Notes under the pieces: generated by a model
Database searches by the model: none
The model's input: only the letters and a program-made list of their open reading frames with translations
Told to the model about the DNA's origin: nothing
Shown here: positions 26,435-35,268 of the stretch, in pieces
How the letters are laid out: every line of letters begins with the position of its first letter
Position numbering within the stretch: position 1 is the stretch's first letter
Made by a program: the position numbers and the translations under genes
NCBI RefSeq assembly: GCF_001427125.1
Contig: NZ_LMGK01000025.1
Span: forward strand, 297,234-361,233
DNA: 64,000 bases
Direction: 5' to 3'
From: Pseudomonas sp. Root562
Lineage (GTDB): Bacteria > Pseudomonadota > Gammaproteobacteria > Pseudomonadales > Pseudomonadaceae

Positions 26435-27958
26435 TTATTTGCGCAGTTCTCGCTTGAGCACTTTGCCCGCAGCCGACAGCGGCAGTTCGGCGCGGAATTC
26501 GACGGTTTTCGGGCATTTGTAGGGCGCGATGAACTCGCGGCAGTATCGGCGCAATTGTTCTTCGTCGACCTGCGCATCAGGCTTGCGCACCACGACCGCG
26601 TGCACCGCCTCACCCCATTGTTCATGGGGAATGCCGATCACCGCGCACAGCGCCACGGCCGGGTGCCGGGCCAGGACGTTTTCGACTTCCGCCGAGTAAA
26701 CATTTTCGCCGCCGCTGACGATCATGTCCTTGAGGCGGTCGACTATGAACAGGTAGCCCTGTTCGTCCATGTATGCGGCGTCACCGGTGTACAACCATCC
26801 GTCACGCAATGCCTTGGCGGTTTCTTCGGGTCTGTTCCAATAGCCCTGCATGATGTTCGGCCCACGCACGATGATCTCGCCGACCGTGCCACGCGCAACC
26901 TCCCGGCCTTGCGGATCGACGATCTTCACATAGACCCCCAACCCGCCACGCCCGACCGAGCGCGACAAACCACGCTTGCGCGCGTCCGGCGTGTGGTTCC
27001 AGGGCAGATTGCTCGACACCACCGGGCACGCTTCAGTCAGCCCGTAAGAATGGGAAAGTTCGATATCCGGAAGTCTGGCCAACACGTGCTCGACCATTTC
27101 ACCGGCGCTGGGAGACGCGCCGTAGGTCAGTCGCCTCAAGCTGCTGAGGTCACGCCGAGCAAAGTCTGGATGGGCCAGCAGCGCGAGAATCATGGTCGGC
27201 ACCAGCAGCGTTTCGGTGATCTGTTCACGCTCGATCACCTGCAGCACTTCACCCGCGTCGAAACTCGCCACCAGCACATGGCTTTCACCGGCCAGCAACT
27301 GAATCAGCGCCCGCGCCATGCCGGCGACATGGAACAGCGGCGCCACATGCAACAGTCGACCGTCACGGATTGGCGGCATGTCAACCATGCGCGGCATGCA
27401 TGCCGACCACAGGTTCAGGTGCGATTGCATGACGCCCTTGGGAAACCCGGTGGTACCGCCGGTGTACATGATGCAGGCAAGGTCTTCACCCCCGCGTCCG
27501 GCATCTTCGACCGGTGCCGCCTGTGCCAGCAGTTGCTCGAAACCGAGCATGCCCACCGGCACCTGGCCCTCCCCGGCGTAGATGAAGCGCGGCGCGTGGC
27601 GGGCGCTCTTGCGGATGTTCTCGGCCAACGCGGCGAAGTGCTCATCGACGATCAGAATCCCGGTCGCACAATCGTCCAGCGAAAAGACGATCTCCGGCAC
27701 ACTCCAGCGCGTGTTGATCGGGTTGAGCACGCCACCGCCCCACCAGACGCCCATGATGTACTCCAGATAACGGTCGCTGTTGAGTGCCAGCATGCCAACC
27801 CGGTCACCCGCTTGCATTCCCAGCTGTTGCAAGGCGCCCGCCAGGCGAGCCACGCGCTCACCAAACTGGCGGTAGGTCTGACGCCGATCACCGAATACCG
27901 TCGCAAGCTGATGCGGATTTTGCTGCAGGGTGCGTTGCAGGCATTGGGTCATGTACAT
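26435..27958 (-). CDS. acyl-CoA synthetase (AMP-forming)
   Basis: 507 residues. The ATP/AMP loop is YTGGTTGFPKGVMQS (about residue 175), the second motif is YTGDAAYMDEQGYLFIVDR, the hinge is DRLKDMIVSGGENVYS and the catalytic Lys is in SAAGKVLKRELRK at the very end. It would activate a carboxylic acid to its CoA ester. It is closely similar to the protein at 28365, including the first residues (MYMTQ/MYLTQ), which supports the chosen start. Its 5' end overlaps the thioesterase gene by 10 bases. Last gene of the operon 31975-26435. Confidence 0.92.
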   Translation of the reverse strand: MYMTQCLQRTLQQNPHQLATVFGDRRQTYRQFGERVARLAGALQQLGMQAGDRVGMLALNSDRYLEYIMGVWWGGGVLNPINTRWSVPEIVFSLDDCATGILIVDEHFAALAENIRKSARHAPRFIYAGEGQVPVGMLGFEQLLAQAAPVEDAGRGGEDLACIMYTGGTTGFPKGVMQSHLNLWSACMPRMVDMPPIRDGRLLHVAPLFHVAGMARALIQLLAGESHVLVASFDAGEVLQVIEREQITETLLVPTMILALLAHPDFARRDLSSLRRLTYGASPSAGEMVEHVLARLPDIELSHSYGLTEACPVVSSNLPWNHTPDARKRGLSRSVGRGGLGVYVKIVDPQGREVARGTVGEIIVRGPNIMQGYWNRPEETAKALRDGWLYTGDAAYMDEQGYLFIVDRLKDMIVSGGENVYSAEVENVLARHPAVALCAVIGIPHEQWGEAVHAVVVRKPDAQVDEEQLRRYCREFIAPYKCPKTVEFRAELPLSAAGKVLKRELRK

Positions 27959-28365
27959 GGTGTCTGGCCTTTCCAGGTGGTGAAGACGCCATTGGCACGC
28001 AGGACCAGACGCTCGCCGACCTTCAACAGGCAGCAGGCGCTTAAAAACGTGCCGCTGCTCTTGAGCACTTGCACATGCGCCTCGAGCCAGTCGCCTTCGC
28101 GCACCGGGCCGAGGTAATCGACATTCAGATTGACCGTCACCGCCACCGACTGCGACACCGAATGGCGCCGCAAAATCACGCCGAACGCGCTGTCAGCGAC
28201 GGTGGCGAGGAAGCCGCCGTGGGCGATGCGCACGTAATTGAGGTGCTGCGGTTCCAGACGCACCGCCAGGATCGGCAGCACTTCATGCAAATAAAATTCG
28301 CCACAGCTGCGCAGGAACCCCGAGCGTTGTTCCAGCGCGGTGAAGCCCTCGGGGATCGTCGCCAT
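27949..28365 (-). CDS. hotdog-fold thioesterase (PaaI-like)
   Basis: 138 residues. The family core is YVRIAHGGFLATVADSAFGV, where the HGG loop caps the active site and Asp acts at the helix, followed by VAVTVNLNVDYLGPVREGDWL. The start overlaps the stop of the acyl-CoA synthetase gene upstream as TGATG, with AGGGGTGA upstream. A thioesterase between two acyl-CoA ligase genes probably frees CoA from stalled or unwanted acyl-CoAs. Substrate length not predictable. Confidence 0.85.
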   Translation of the reverse strand: MATIPEGFTALEQRSGFLRSCGEFYLHEVLPILAVRLEPQHLNYVRIAHGGFLATVADSAFGVILRRHSVSQSVAVTVNLNVDYLGPVREGDWLEAHVQVLKSSGTFLSACCLLKVGERLVLRANGVFTTWKGQTPCT

Positions 28366-29921
28366 CAGCTCACCCCTCGATCCTTGCCAGCCCAAAACGG
28401 CTCACGCAGATCGCGCTTGAGCACTTTGCCGGCACCGGACAGCGGCAACGCGGCGCGGAACTCGACCGATTTCGGCGTCTTGTAGCCGGCGATCTGCCGT
28501 CGGCAATGTTCGATAATCTCTGTGCCAGGCACTTCGTGATCGGGCTTGAGCACGATTACTGCGTGCACCGCTTCGCCCCATTGCGCGCAGGGAATGCCGA
28601 TCACTGCACAGGCGGCGACGGCCGGATGACTGGAAATCGCGCTCTCGACCTCACCGGAGTAAACGTTCTCGCCACCGCTGACGATCATGTCCTTGAAGCG
28701 GTCGACGATGTAGATGTAACCGTCGTCGTCCATGTAAGCGCCGTCGCCGGTGTGCATCCAGCCGCCACGCAAAGCCTTGGCGGTTTCCTCGGGTTTGTTC
28801 CAGTAACCGAGCATGATGTTCGGGCCACGCACCAACACTTCGCCCACCGTACCGCGCGGCACTTCGTTGTCATGTTCGTCGACGATGCGCACGGTCACGC
28901 CCAGCCCGGGGCGCCCCGCCGAACGCAGTCGGCCATTGGCGATACCTTCGGGGCCGTGATTTTCCGGACCGTTCGCTGAGATCGGCGGCGCGGCTTCAGT
29001 CATGCCGTAACCCTGGGTGAACTCGACATTCGGCAAGGCCTTGAGGGCCAGTTCCAGCAACGGCACGGCTATCGGCGACGCACCGTAGGTCAGGCTGCGC
29101 AGGCAACTGAGGTCATGGCGAGAGAATTGCGGGTGCATGATCAAGGCCTGGATCATGGTCGGCACGATCAGAATGTCAGTGATGCGCTCGCGCTCGATGG
29201 TTTGCATCACGTTCAGCGGGTCGAAGGCGGGGACGAAAATGCTCGGCAACCCCAGCAACGAGATCAGGATCACCCGCGACAGCGCTGCAAGGTGGAACAT
29301 CGGCGCGATGTGCAGGGTCAGTGCATCGGCCGGCACCGGAACATCGGCGGCACGCGCGACGGCGGCGGTCCACAGGTTCATGTGTGACTGCATCACGCCC
29401 TTTGGCAGGCCGGTGGTGCCGCCGGTGTACATGATGCTCGCCAGGTCGTCGCCGCCACGAAAGGCATCGTCCACCGGCTCGGCATCGGCAATCAGCTGCT
29501 CGTAGGACAACATGCCGTCAGGCGTCGGGCCTTCGCCGATATGGATCAGCAGTGGCCGCACCCTGGCGCTGCCGGCAATGCTTTGGGCCATCGCCAGGAA
29601 TGTGTCGTCGATCATCAGGATCCGCGTGTCGCAGTCGTCCAGCGAATAGACGATTTCCGCCACGCTCCAGCGAATGTTGACCGGGTTGACCACGCCACCG
29701 CCCCACCAGGTGGCCAGGTAATACTCGAGAAAGCGGTCTGAGTTCAGACCGAGCAGGCCCACACGGTCGCCGGTGTGCATGCCCAGTTGCTGCAAGGCGC
29801 CAGCCAGGCGAGCGACGCGCTCGGCCAACTGTGCGTAGGTGTGGCGCCGGTCACGAAAGACCGTGGCGAGGGCATGAGGGCGTTGCTGCAAGACACGGTG
29901 CAGTCCTTGGGTCAGATACAT
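28365..29921 (-). CDS. acyl-CoA synthetase (AMP-forming), paralogue
   Basis: 518 residues. Motifs: MYTGGTTGLPKGVMQSH, TGDGAYMDDDGYIYIVDRF, KDMIVSGGENVYSGEVE and the terminal catalytic Lys in GAGKVLKRDLREP. Sequence and layout repeat those of the synthetase at 26435, so the two arose by duplication and were separated by the thioesterase gene. The acid pocket region (about 230-330) differs most, so they may prefer different acids or successive chain lengths. An AACAATAA site precedes the ribosome binding site (CAGGAAA). Confidence 0.92.
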   Translation of the reverse strand: MYLTQGLHRVLQQRPHALATVFRDRRHTYAQLAERVARLAGALQQLGMHTGDRVGLLGLNSDRFLEYYLATWWGGGVVNPVNIRWSVAEIVYSLDDCDTRILMIDDTFLAMAQSIAGSARVRPLLIHIGEGPTPDGMLSYEQLIADAEPVDDAFRGGDDLASIMYTGGTTGLPKGVMQSHMNLWTAAVARAADVPVPADALTLHIAPMFHLAALSRVILISLLGLPSIFVPAFDPLNVMQTIERERITDILIVPTMIQALIMHPQFSRHDLSCLRSLTYGASPIAVPLLELALKALPNVEFTQGYGMTEAAPPISANGPENHGPEGIANGRLRSAGRPGLGVTVRIVDEHDNEVPRGTVGEVLVRGPNIMLGYWNKPEETAKALRGGWMHTGDGAYMDDDGYIYIVDRFKDMIVSGGENVYSGEVESAISSHPAVAACAVIGIPCAQWGEAVHAVIVLKPDHEVPGTEIIEHCRRQIAGYKTPKSVEFRAALPLSGAGKVLKRDLREPFWAGKDRGVS

Positions 29922-29937
29922 GGTCGTTTCCTGTGAA

Positions 29938-29945
29938 TTATTGTT
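29938..29945 (-). promoter_or_regulatory. candidate Hfq/Crc site before the acyl-CoA synthetase
   Basis: AACAATAA on the minus strand, 16 bases before the start codon at 29921 and next to the CAGGAAA ribosome site. Confidence 0.35.
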
Positions 29946-29981
29946 GTCAGGCCGGGACGAATGCGAGGGTGAAGAACGCCG

Positions 29982-30785
29982 TCAGGCGCCGGTGTATTTG
30001 GGGGCGCGCTGTTCGTTGCTGGCCGCACGCCCTTCGGCGTGGTCCTTGCTATCGCGCAATAGCCCCCAATGAAGATGAGCCAGGGTGACGAAGTCGCGGG
30101 GGGATAAATGCGCGGTCTGCAGCGCCAGACGCTTGATCGACTGCACCGCCAGCGGACCGTTGGCAGCGATTGATTCGGCCAGGGTCAAGGCCGCCGACAG
30201 CAGTTGCTCCCGGGGCAGCAGGTCGACGATCAGGCCGATGCGCAAGGCTTCCTGCGCGCTGATCGGCTCGCCGGTCAGGGCCATTTTCATCGCGTGGGCG
30301 GCGGGCACCGCCCGCAGCAGGTACTGCACACCACCCGCGGCCGGAATGCTCGCATCGCGCACTTCGGGCAAACCGAAAGTGGCGCCGTGCGCAGCAAGAC
30401 GCAGATCACATTGCAATGCCAGTTCAAGACCGCCCCCGAGGCAAGCACCATTGACCGCCGCAATCAGTGGCTTCCAGACCTCAAGATCAGTGAGATCGAA
30501 CAAACGTGTGTAACCACCCTCTTCGGCTTCGGTCTCGCGGCTCTTCATGGCGCTGGCGATGTGACCGACTGTCGACAGCGACGACTCCTTCTGGCTCGCA
30601 CCGCAGCAAAACGCGCGATCTCCGGCACCGGTGAGCACGATGACCCGCACCTGCTCATCATCCTGGCAAGCCACCAGTGTCTTGCGCAGGTGCATCAGCT
30701 CGCTGACGGTCAGTGCGTTGTTCGACGGTTGCGCATCGAGCGTGATCAGCGCCACGTGATCGATGATCTTGAACTGAATGGCCAT
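29982..30785 (-). CDS. enoyl-CoA hydratase (crotonase family)
   Basis: 267 residues. Oxyanion segments are GAGDRAFCCGASQ and AAVNGACLGGGLELALQCD. Both catalytic glutamates of true hydratases are in place, in GGGLE and in FGLPEVRDAS, unlike the crotonase at 20894. It would add water to the 2-enoyl-CoA made by the acyl-CoA dehydrogenases. It sits between the racemase (35 bases) and the acyl-CoA synthetase in the operon that begins at 31975. Confidence 0.88.
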   Translation of the reverse strand: MAIQFKIIDHVALITLDAQPSNNALTVSELMHLRKTLVACQDDEQVRVIVLTGAGDRAFCCGASQKESSLSTVGHIASAMKSRETEAEEGGYTRLFDLTDLEVWKPLIAAVNGACLGGGLELALQCDLRLAAHGATFGLPEVRDASIPAAGGVQYLLRAVPAAHAMKMALTGEPISAQEALRIGLIVDLLPREQLLSAALTLAESIAANGPLAVQSIKRLALQTAHLSPRDFVTLAHLHWGLLRDSKDHAEGRAASNEQRAPKYTGA

Positions 30786-30800
30786 GGACTAACCTCTTCG

Positions 30801-30808
30801 TTGTTTTT
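30801..30808 (-). promoter_or_regulatory. candidate Hfq/Crc site before the enoyl-CoA hydratase
   Basis: AAAAACAA on the minus strand, 16 bases before the ATG at 30785 and next to GAAGAGG. Confidence 0.3.
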
Positions 30809-30820
30809 ATGGGTGGGAGG

Positions 30821-31975
30821 TCAGGCCTTGAAGCCCAGGCCAAGCGCATGCAGACGCTCGATGGCGAGGTTGTCGAAACCCCAGTCACGCAGCGCATCGT
30901 GCCCGTGTTCGCCGCGTTGCGGCGCCGTTCGTGGCGGGGCCGAGGGCGTGCCGAGAAAACGCGGGGCCGGCACTGGCTGGACCACGCCGTCAACCTCAAT
31001 GAAGCTGCCACGGGCCACGCTGTGCGGGTGTTCGGCGGCTTCGGCCAGGCCCAGCACCGGCACCACGCAGGCGTCGCTGCGGGCAAACGCTTCGGCCCAA
31101 TCTGCCCGGGTACGGCTGAGGAAAGCTGCGGTAAACGCCTCACGCAAGCGCGGCCAACCGGCGCGATCGTGCTGCCTCGGCAGATCGGCGTTTGCCAGCC
31201 CGAGAATCTCCAGCATTTCGGCGTAGAAGCGCGCCTCGATCGGCCCGATCGACATGTGCTGGCCGTCGAGGGTTTGGTAGGTGTCGTACCAGGGCGCACC
31301 GCCATCGAGCAGGTTGCTGCCACGCTGCTCGGTCCAATGACCGCCGGCCAACAGGCCCCAGATCACCGAGCCCAACTGCGCCGCGCCTTCGGTCATGGCG
31401 GCATCGACCACCTGTCCCGCCCCGCCACGCTGCACGTTAACCAGCGCCGCCAGCACGCCCATGGCCAGCAGCATGCCGCCACCGCCGTAATCGCCGACCA
31501 GGTTCAAGGGCGGCACTGGTCGACCACCGGCCGGACCAATGGTGGACAGCACGCCCGACAACGCGATGTAGTTCAGGTCGTGGCCGGCGCGGTCGGCCAT
31601 CGGCCCGGTCTGGCCCCAACCGGTCATGCGTGCGTAAACCAACTGCGGGTTACGCGCCAACACCACCTCCGGGCCCAGGCCCAGGCGCTCCATGGTGCCG
31701 GGACGGAAACCTTCGATCAGCACGTCGGCGCGCTCGATCAGCTCCAGCGCGGCGGCGACACTTTCCGGGCGTTTCAGATCCAGAGTGACCGAGCGGCGGT
31801 TGCGGCCGGTGATGTCAGCGCGCTTGCCTTCAAATTTCGGCCCCAGGTCGCTGGCCTTGACCGGACGGTCGATACGCACCACGTCGGCGCCCATGTCCGC
31901 CAGCAGCATGGTGCCGAAAGGCGCCGGGCCGATGGCCTCAAATTCAACTACTCGAATGCCGCTCAGTACGCCCAT
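30821..31975 (-). CDS. alpha-methylacyl-CoA racemase (CaiB/BaiF family)
   Basis: 384 residues from the ATG at 31975 (GGAG seven bases upstream). It has the class III CoA-transferase fold, and the block GWGQTGPMADRAGHDLNYIAL followed by PPLNLVGDYGGGG places it with alpha-methylacyl-CoA racemases and not with the oxalate/carnitine transferases: His132 and Asp162 match the His126/Asp156 pair of the mycobacterial racemase, offset by six. The enzyme inverts the 2-methyl centre of a branched acyl-CoA so that a stereospecific dehydrogenase can use it. It is the first gene of the operon, with the perfect palindrome 86 bases upstream, shared with the divergent LuxR gene. Confidence 0.88.
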   Translation of the reverse strand: MGVLSGIRVVEFEAIGPAPFGTMLLADMGADVVRIDRPVKASDLGPKFEGKRADITGRNRRSVTLDLKRPESVAAALELIERADVLIEGFRPGTMERLGLGPEVVLARNPQLVYARMTGWGQTGPMADRAGHDLNYIALSGVLSTIGPAGGRPVPPLNLVGDYGGGGMLLAMGVLAALVNVQRGGAGQVVDAAMTEGAAQLGSVIWGLLAGGHWTEQRGSNLLDGGAPWYDTYQTLDGQHMSIGPIEARFYAEMLEILGLANADLPRQHDRAGWPRLREAFTAAFLSRTRADWAEAFARSDACVVPVLGLAEAAEHPHSVARGSFIEVDGVVQPVPAPRFLGTPSAPPRTAPQRGEHGHDALRDWGFDNLAIERLHALGLGFKA

Positions 31976-32060
31976 TGCCGCCGCTCCTTGTTCTGACGGA
32001 GCGCCAGTCAGCACCCCTATTTTGTGCCATCCAGTAAATCAATCCGTTATCCGGGGACCA

Positions 32061-32077
32061 CCACCCGCATCGGGTGG
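32061..32077. promoter_or_regulatory. regulon palindrome, perfect copy, divergent promoter region
   Basis: CCACCCG-CAT-CGGGTGG, 7-bp arms with no mismatch and a 3-base centre. It stands 86 bases from the racemase start and 96 bases from the LuxR start, close to the middle of the intergenic space, so it can serve both directions. Confidence 0.75.
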
Positions 32078-32147
32078 CGAATGCCAAACACAGGGTCATG
32101 ACTGCCCGGTGGTGCGTTACACTCCTGTGGATTCAATGCAATCCCAT

Positions 32148-32157
32148 AACAAAAAAA
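32148..32157 (+). promoter_or_regulatory. candidate Hfq/Crc site before the second LuxR gene
   Basis: AACAAAAAAA at 32148, 16 bases ahead of the start codon at 32173; matches AANAANAA. Confidence 0.35.
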
Positions 32158-32172
32158 GATTCGGACAGCCCC

Positions 32173-34992
32173 ATGGACAAACCCCGCAAGTCCAATGCCC
32201 TGGACACGCCCGCCCGCCTGGTCTTGAATCCGACTCAGTCGCCGATCGTCAGCACCAAACTGATTCCGCCGCGCAGTGCCGGACGCCTGATTTCCCGCGA
32301 GCGCCTGCAAGATCAGATGCTCAAGGCCCGCCGCCAGCGCTGCATCGTGCTCAAGGGGCCGGCAGGCTGCGGCAAGACCTCGACGTTGATTGCCTGGCGT
32401 CAGGCGCTGCTGCCGCTGGGCTTCGATGTGGCCTGGTTGACCCTGTCGGCCGACGACAACGAATTGACCCGTTTCCTCGACTATTTGCTGGCCAGCCTCG
32501 GACAGGTTGACCCTGTGCTTGTTCACGAGGCCACCCAGCTGGAAGGTCGCGGGATCGACAGCGAAGCGGTGGAACGTACGGTCATCACCCTGGTGCGCAG
32601 CATTGCCAGCCGTTCGCGGGAATTGGTGCTGGTGCTCGATGACCTGCACCATTTGACCGATGTCGGCATTCACCAGGCCTTGCAATGGCTGATCGACTAC
32701 GCCCCGGCCAATCTGCATCTGGCCCTGGTATCGCGCAGTGCCGTGCCGTTGTCGCTGGCGCGGTTGCGCAGCCAGGAACTGGTGCTGGACCTGAACCTGC
32801 GGGATTTGCGCTTCACGGCCACCGAATCGGAACAGTTTCTCAAGGCACAACTGGGCGATATCAGCACCCAGGAGGCCAAGCGCATGCATGAGCTGACCGA
32901 CGGTTGGGTGGCCGGGCTGCAACTGCTCGCGGTCAGTCGCAAGAAAAACCGCTCGCTCGTCACGTCCATCGACCAGACACAAATGCGCGATGACCAGGCG
33001 TTCGCGAAGTTCTTTGAAGTCGAGGTGTTGTCCCACCTGTCGCCGACCGATCTCGACTTGATGTTGCTGATGGCGGTCTGCAACCGCTTTTGCGCCTCAT
33101 TGTGCGCCGCCCTCAGCGGCAACCCGGAAGCGGTGCGCGAGGCCAACGCCTTGCTGGCGCGACTGGAACGGGACAACCTGTTCCTGATTCCGGTAGACAG
33201 TGCCGCGCCGGAAACCTGGTATCGCCTGCACCCGCTGCTGCGCGAAACCCTGCTCAAGTATTTCGATTCGCGCAGCCCGGCCGAACAACAGGCGGTGCAC
33301 GCCCGCGCATGGGCCTGGTTTCGTGATCACCAGCATCTGGATGAGGCGGTGCACCATGCGGTGATGGCCGGCGCCCCGGATGCCGCCGCCGACCTGGTGC
33401 AGCAACATGCTGAAGCGCTGTATGCCCATGGCGACCTGCGGATGTTGATCGAACTGGTTCGCCTGCTGCCTGTCGAGCAAGTGCAGGCGCGGGTGAAACT
33501 GCGCATTCTCAAGGCGCGGATGCAACTCTATGCCAGGGATTTCGTGGCCTGCGCCAATAGCCTTGATCAGTTGTTCCTCGACGTGCCCGAAGCTGACGTC
33601 CACGATCGATTCATGATCGCGATCCTGCGGGCCTCACTGGCGCTGCAACGGGATGACACCGATGCGGCGATGACCGTCCTGCCGCAATTGCTCGATCCGC
33701 CACCAGGCAGCAACAGTGTCGCCCTTGGCTCATGCGCCAACATCCTTTCCTGGCTCTACATGCACCGGGGTGAATACGAGAAGGCGCGTCAGGTGCAACT
33801 CGAGCGCCCCCTGCTGCTGATCAATGGCGAACCGCTGCTGGGCACCACCGCCGGCAGCCTTCAGGGCCGCTGCATGATTGGCTTGAGCCATGCCCTCGAA
33901 GGCCAGATGAAGCAGGCCGAGCGGGTGTATCGGGATGTGATGCATGAGGCCGCACACTGTGGCAAGGCCGGCGCCGATGCAACCTACCTCTCCGCCGCGT
34001 TGCTGGGTGAGGTGCTGTACGAAACCAATGACGTCGATGCTGCCTTCAAGCTCTTGTCGGGATGGGTCGATATTCTCGAGCGGATTTCCATTCCGGATTC
34101 GGTGTTGCGTGTGTTGCAGGTGCTGTGGAACGTGCAATGGCTGGCGGGCAATCATCAGGAAGCCCTGGCTTATGTCGAACGGCTCGATGAGTACGCCATC
34201 AAACTCGGTCTGGAACGCCTGCAAGCCTACTGCCTGACCTGGCAGGTGCGATGGCTGATGATTCTCGGAGAGCACTCGCAGGCCCGGACCAAACTGGCGC
34301 GCCTTGAAGCCATCGATGCACGCCACCCGGATGCCGGGCACAGTGCACTCAAGGAAATCCACATCCTGGCCGAGAATGCGCGGGCGCGCTGGCAAATTCA
34401 GCAGGGCGACCTGGACGGTGCGTTGAAACGCATCGAGCAACTGATCGAAACCTGTGAACGGCACCGCCGTCAGTTGGGCACCGTTCGCCTGTTGGTGTTG
34501 AGCGCAGTGATCGAGTCTCAGCGCGGCAATACCGATGCCGCCCGTGATCACGTCATGGAAGCACTGCGCCGCGGTCAACGCTTCGGCCTGTTGCGCAGCT
34601 TGCTCGACGCCCACCCCGATGCGTTGATGCTGATCTCGGACATCGCCAGCAAAGAAACCCTGGACCCACTGCTTGCCTTTTACGTCGAGCGCCTGCAGGC
34701 GGCGCAGGTCACTGCGCCCGCCGTGCCAGGCGACAAACCCTCCCCGCCCCCGACAAACAAGCCTCTCACCAGCGGCATGGAGCCCCTGAGCGAACGGGAA
34801 ATCGAAGTGGTGCGCTTGCTCGCCCAGGCCCTGCCCAACAAAAAAATCGCCCGTGCTCTGGGGCTGTCTCCGGAAACCGTGAAATGGCACCTGAGCCATA
34901 TCTACAGCAAACTCGGGGTCAACAGCCGCGACGAAGCGGTGGCGCGGGTGCGGGATCTCGAATCCCAGGAAAATGCCGCAAGCCGACACTGA
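32173..34992 (+). CDS. MalT-like LuxR-family regulator, full length
   Basis: 939 residues from the ATG at 32173, the size of MalT. The opening [21 protein letters not shown] is the typical start of LAL regulators; Walker A is GPAGCGKTS (62-70), Walker [12 protein letters not shown]. The next 600 residues are helical repeats (TPR-like superhelix) for inducer or partner binding, and the C-terminal LuxR domain is [17 protein letters not shown] plus [19 protein letters not shown]. It has no REP insertion, unlike the related gene at 15188, and differs from it strongly in sequence. It shares the perfect palindrome with the racemase operon. Most likely the pathway activator; which of the two regulators, or the TetR protein, binds the palindrome cannot be told. 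Confidence 0.9.
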   Translation: MDKPRKSNALDTPARLVLNPTQSPIVSTKLIPPRSAGRLISRERLQDQMLKARRQRCIVLKGPAGCGKTSTLIAWRQALLPLGFDVAWLTLSADDNELTRFLDYLLASLGQVDPVLVHEATQLEGRGIDSEAVERTVITLVRSIASRSRELVLVLDDLHHLTDVGIHQALQWLIDYAPANLHLALVSRSAVPLSLARLRSQELVLDLNLRDLRFTATESEQFLKAQLGDISTQEAKRMHELTDGWVAGLQLLAVSRKKNRSLVTSIDQTQMRDDQAFAKFFEVEVLSHLSPTDLDLMLLMAVCNRFCASLCAALSGNPEAVREANALLARLERDNLFLIPVDSAAPETWYRLHPLLRETLLKYFDSRSPAEQQAVHARAWAWFRDHQHLDEAVHHAVMAGAPDAAADLVQQHAEALYAHGDLRMLIELVRLLPVEQVQARVKLRILKARMQLYARDFVACANSLDQLFLDVPEADVHDRFMIAILRASLALQRDDTDAAMTVLPQLLDPPPGSNSVALGSCANILSWLYMHRGEYEKARQVQLERPLLLINGEPLLGTTAGSLQGRCMIGLSHALEGQMKQAERVYRDVMHEAAHCGKAGADATYLSAALLGEVLYETNDVDAAFKLLSGWVDILERISIPDSVLRVLQVLWNVQWLAGNHQEALAYVERLDEYAIKLGLERLQAYCLTWQVRWLMILGEHSQARTKLARLEAIDARHPDAGHSALKEIHILAENARARWQIQQGDLDGALKRIEQLIETCERHRRQLGTVRLLVLSAVIESQRGNTDAARDHVMEALRRGQRFGLLRSLLDAHPDALMLISDIASKETLDPLLAFYVERLQAAQVTAPAVPGDKPSPPPTNKPLTSGMEPLSEREIEVVRLLAQALPNKKIARALGLSPETVKWHLSHIYSKLGVNSRDEAVARVRDLESQENAASRH

Positions 34993-34994
34993 AT

Positions 34995-35114
34995 CCTGCA
35001 GGAGCGAGCCGGCTCCGGGCGGCGTTCCGACGATGGGCGTGAACGATGACCCGCCATGCCTGAATGATCGCGATGTCCGGGCGTTATTCGCGAGCTGGCT
35101 CGCTCCTACAGGGG
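34995..35114. repeat. REPIN, diverged copy
   Basis: CCTGCAGGAGCGAGCCGGCT at 34995 and, inverted, CGAGCTGGCTCGCTCCTACAGG ending at 35114 (the second is quoted in part: GCTGGCTCGCTCCTACAG). It follows the LuxR gene and may end its transcript. Confidence 0.8.
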
Positions 35115-35142
35115 CTTGGGCTGCTTTCTGATTTTCCTCCCG

Positions 35143-35159
35143 CCACCCACCTCGGGTGG
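35143..35159 (+). promoter_or_regulatory. regulon palindrome, third operon
   Basis: CCACCCACCTCGGGTGG. The gene-proximal half is perfect; the centre differs from the GAT of the other sites. Ends 109 bases before the GTG start at 35269. A possible -10 (CCTATCGTAAC) lies near 35185. Confidence 0.65.
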
Positions 35160-35268
35160 CGTTCCGGCCAGCCCCCGACCCTATCGTAACCCTCAGTTCA
35201 AAGGCGCAGCTCGCGCCTTGCATCAGCGCCCGGCCCAGGCCGGGCCCGTGATCATTGAGGAGTCTTGC

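Noticed and set aside
35116-35268. N-terminal extension of the acyl-CoA dehydrogenase
   Set aside because: The sequence contains the operator and REP remains; the GTG at 35269 aligns with the first residue of the paralogue at 26248.
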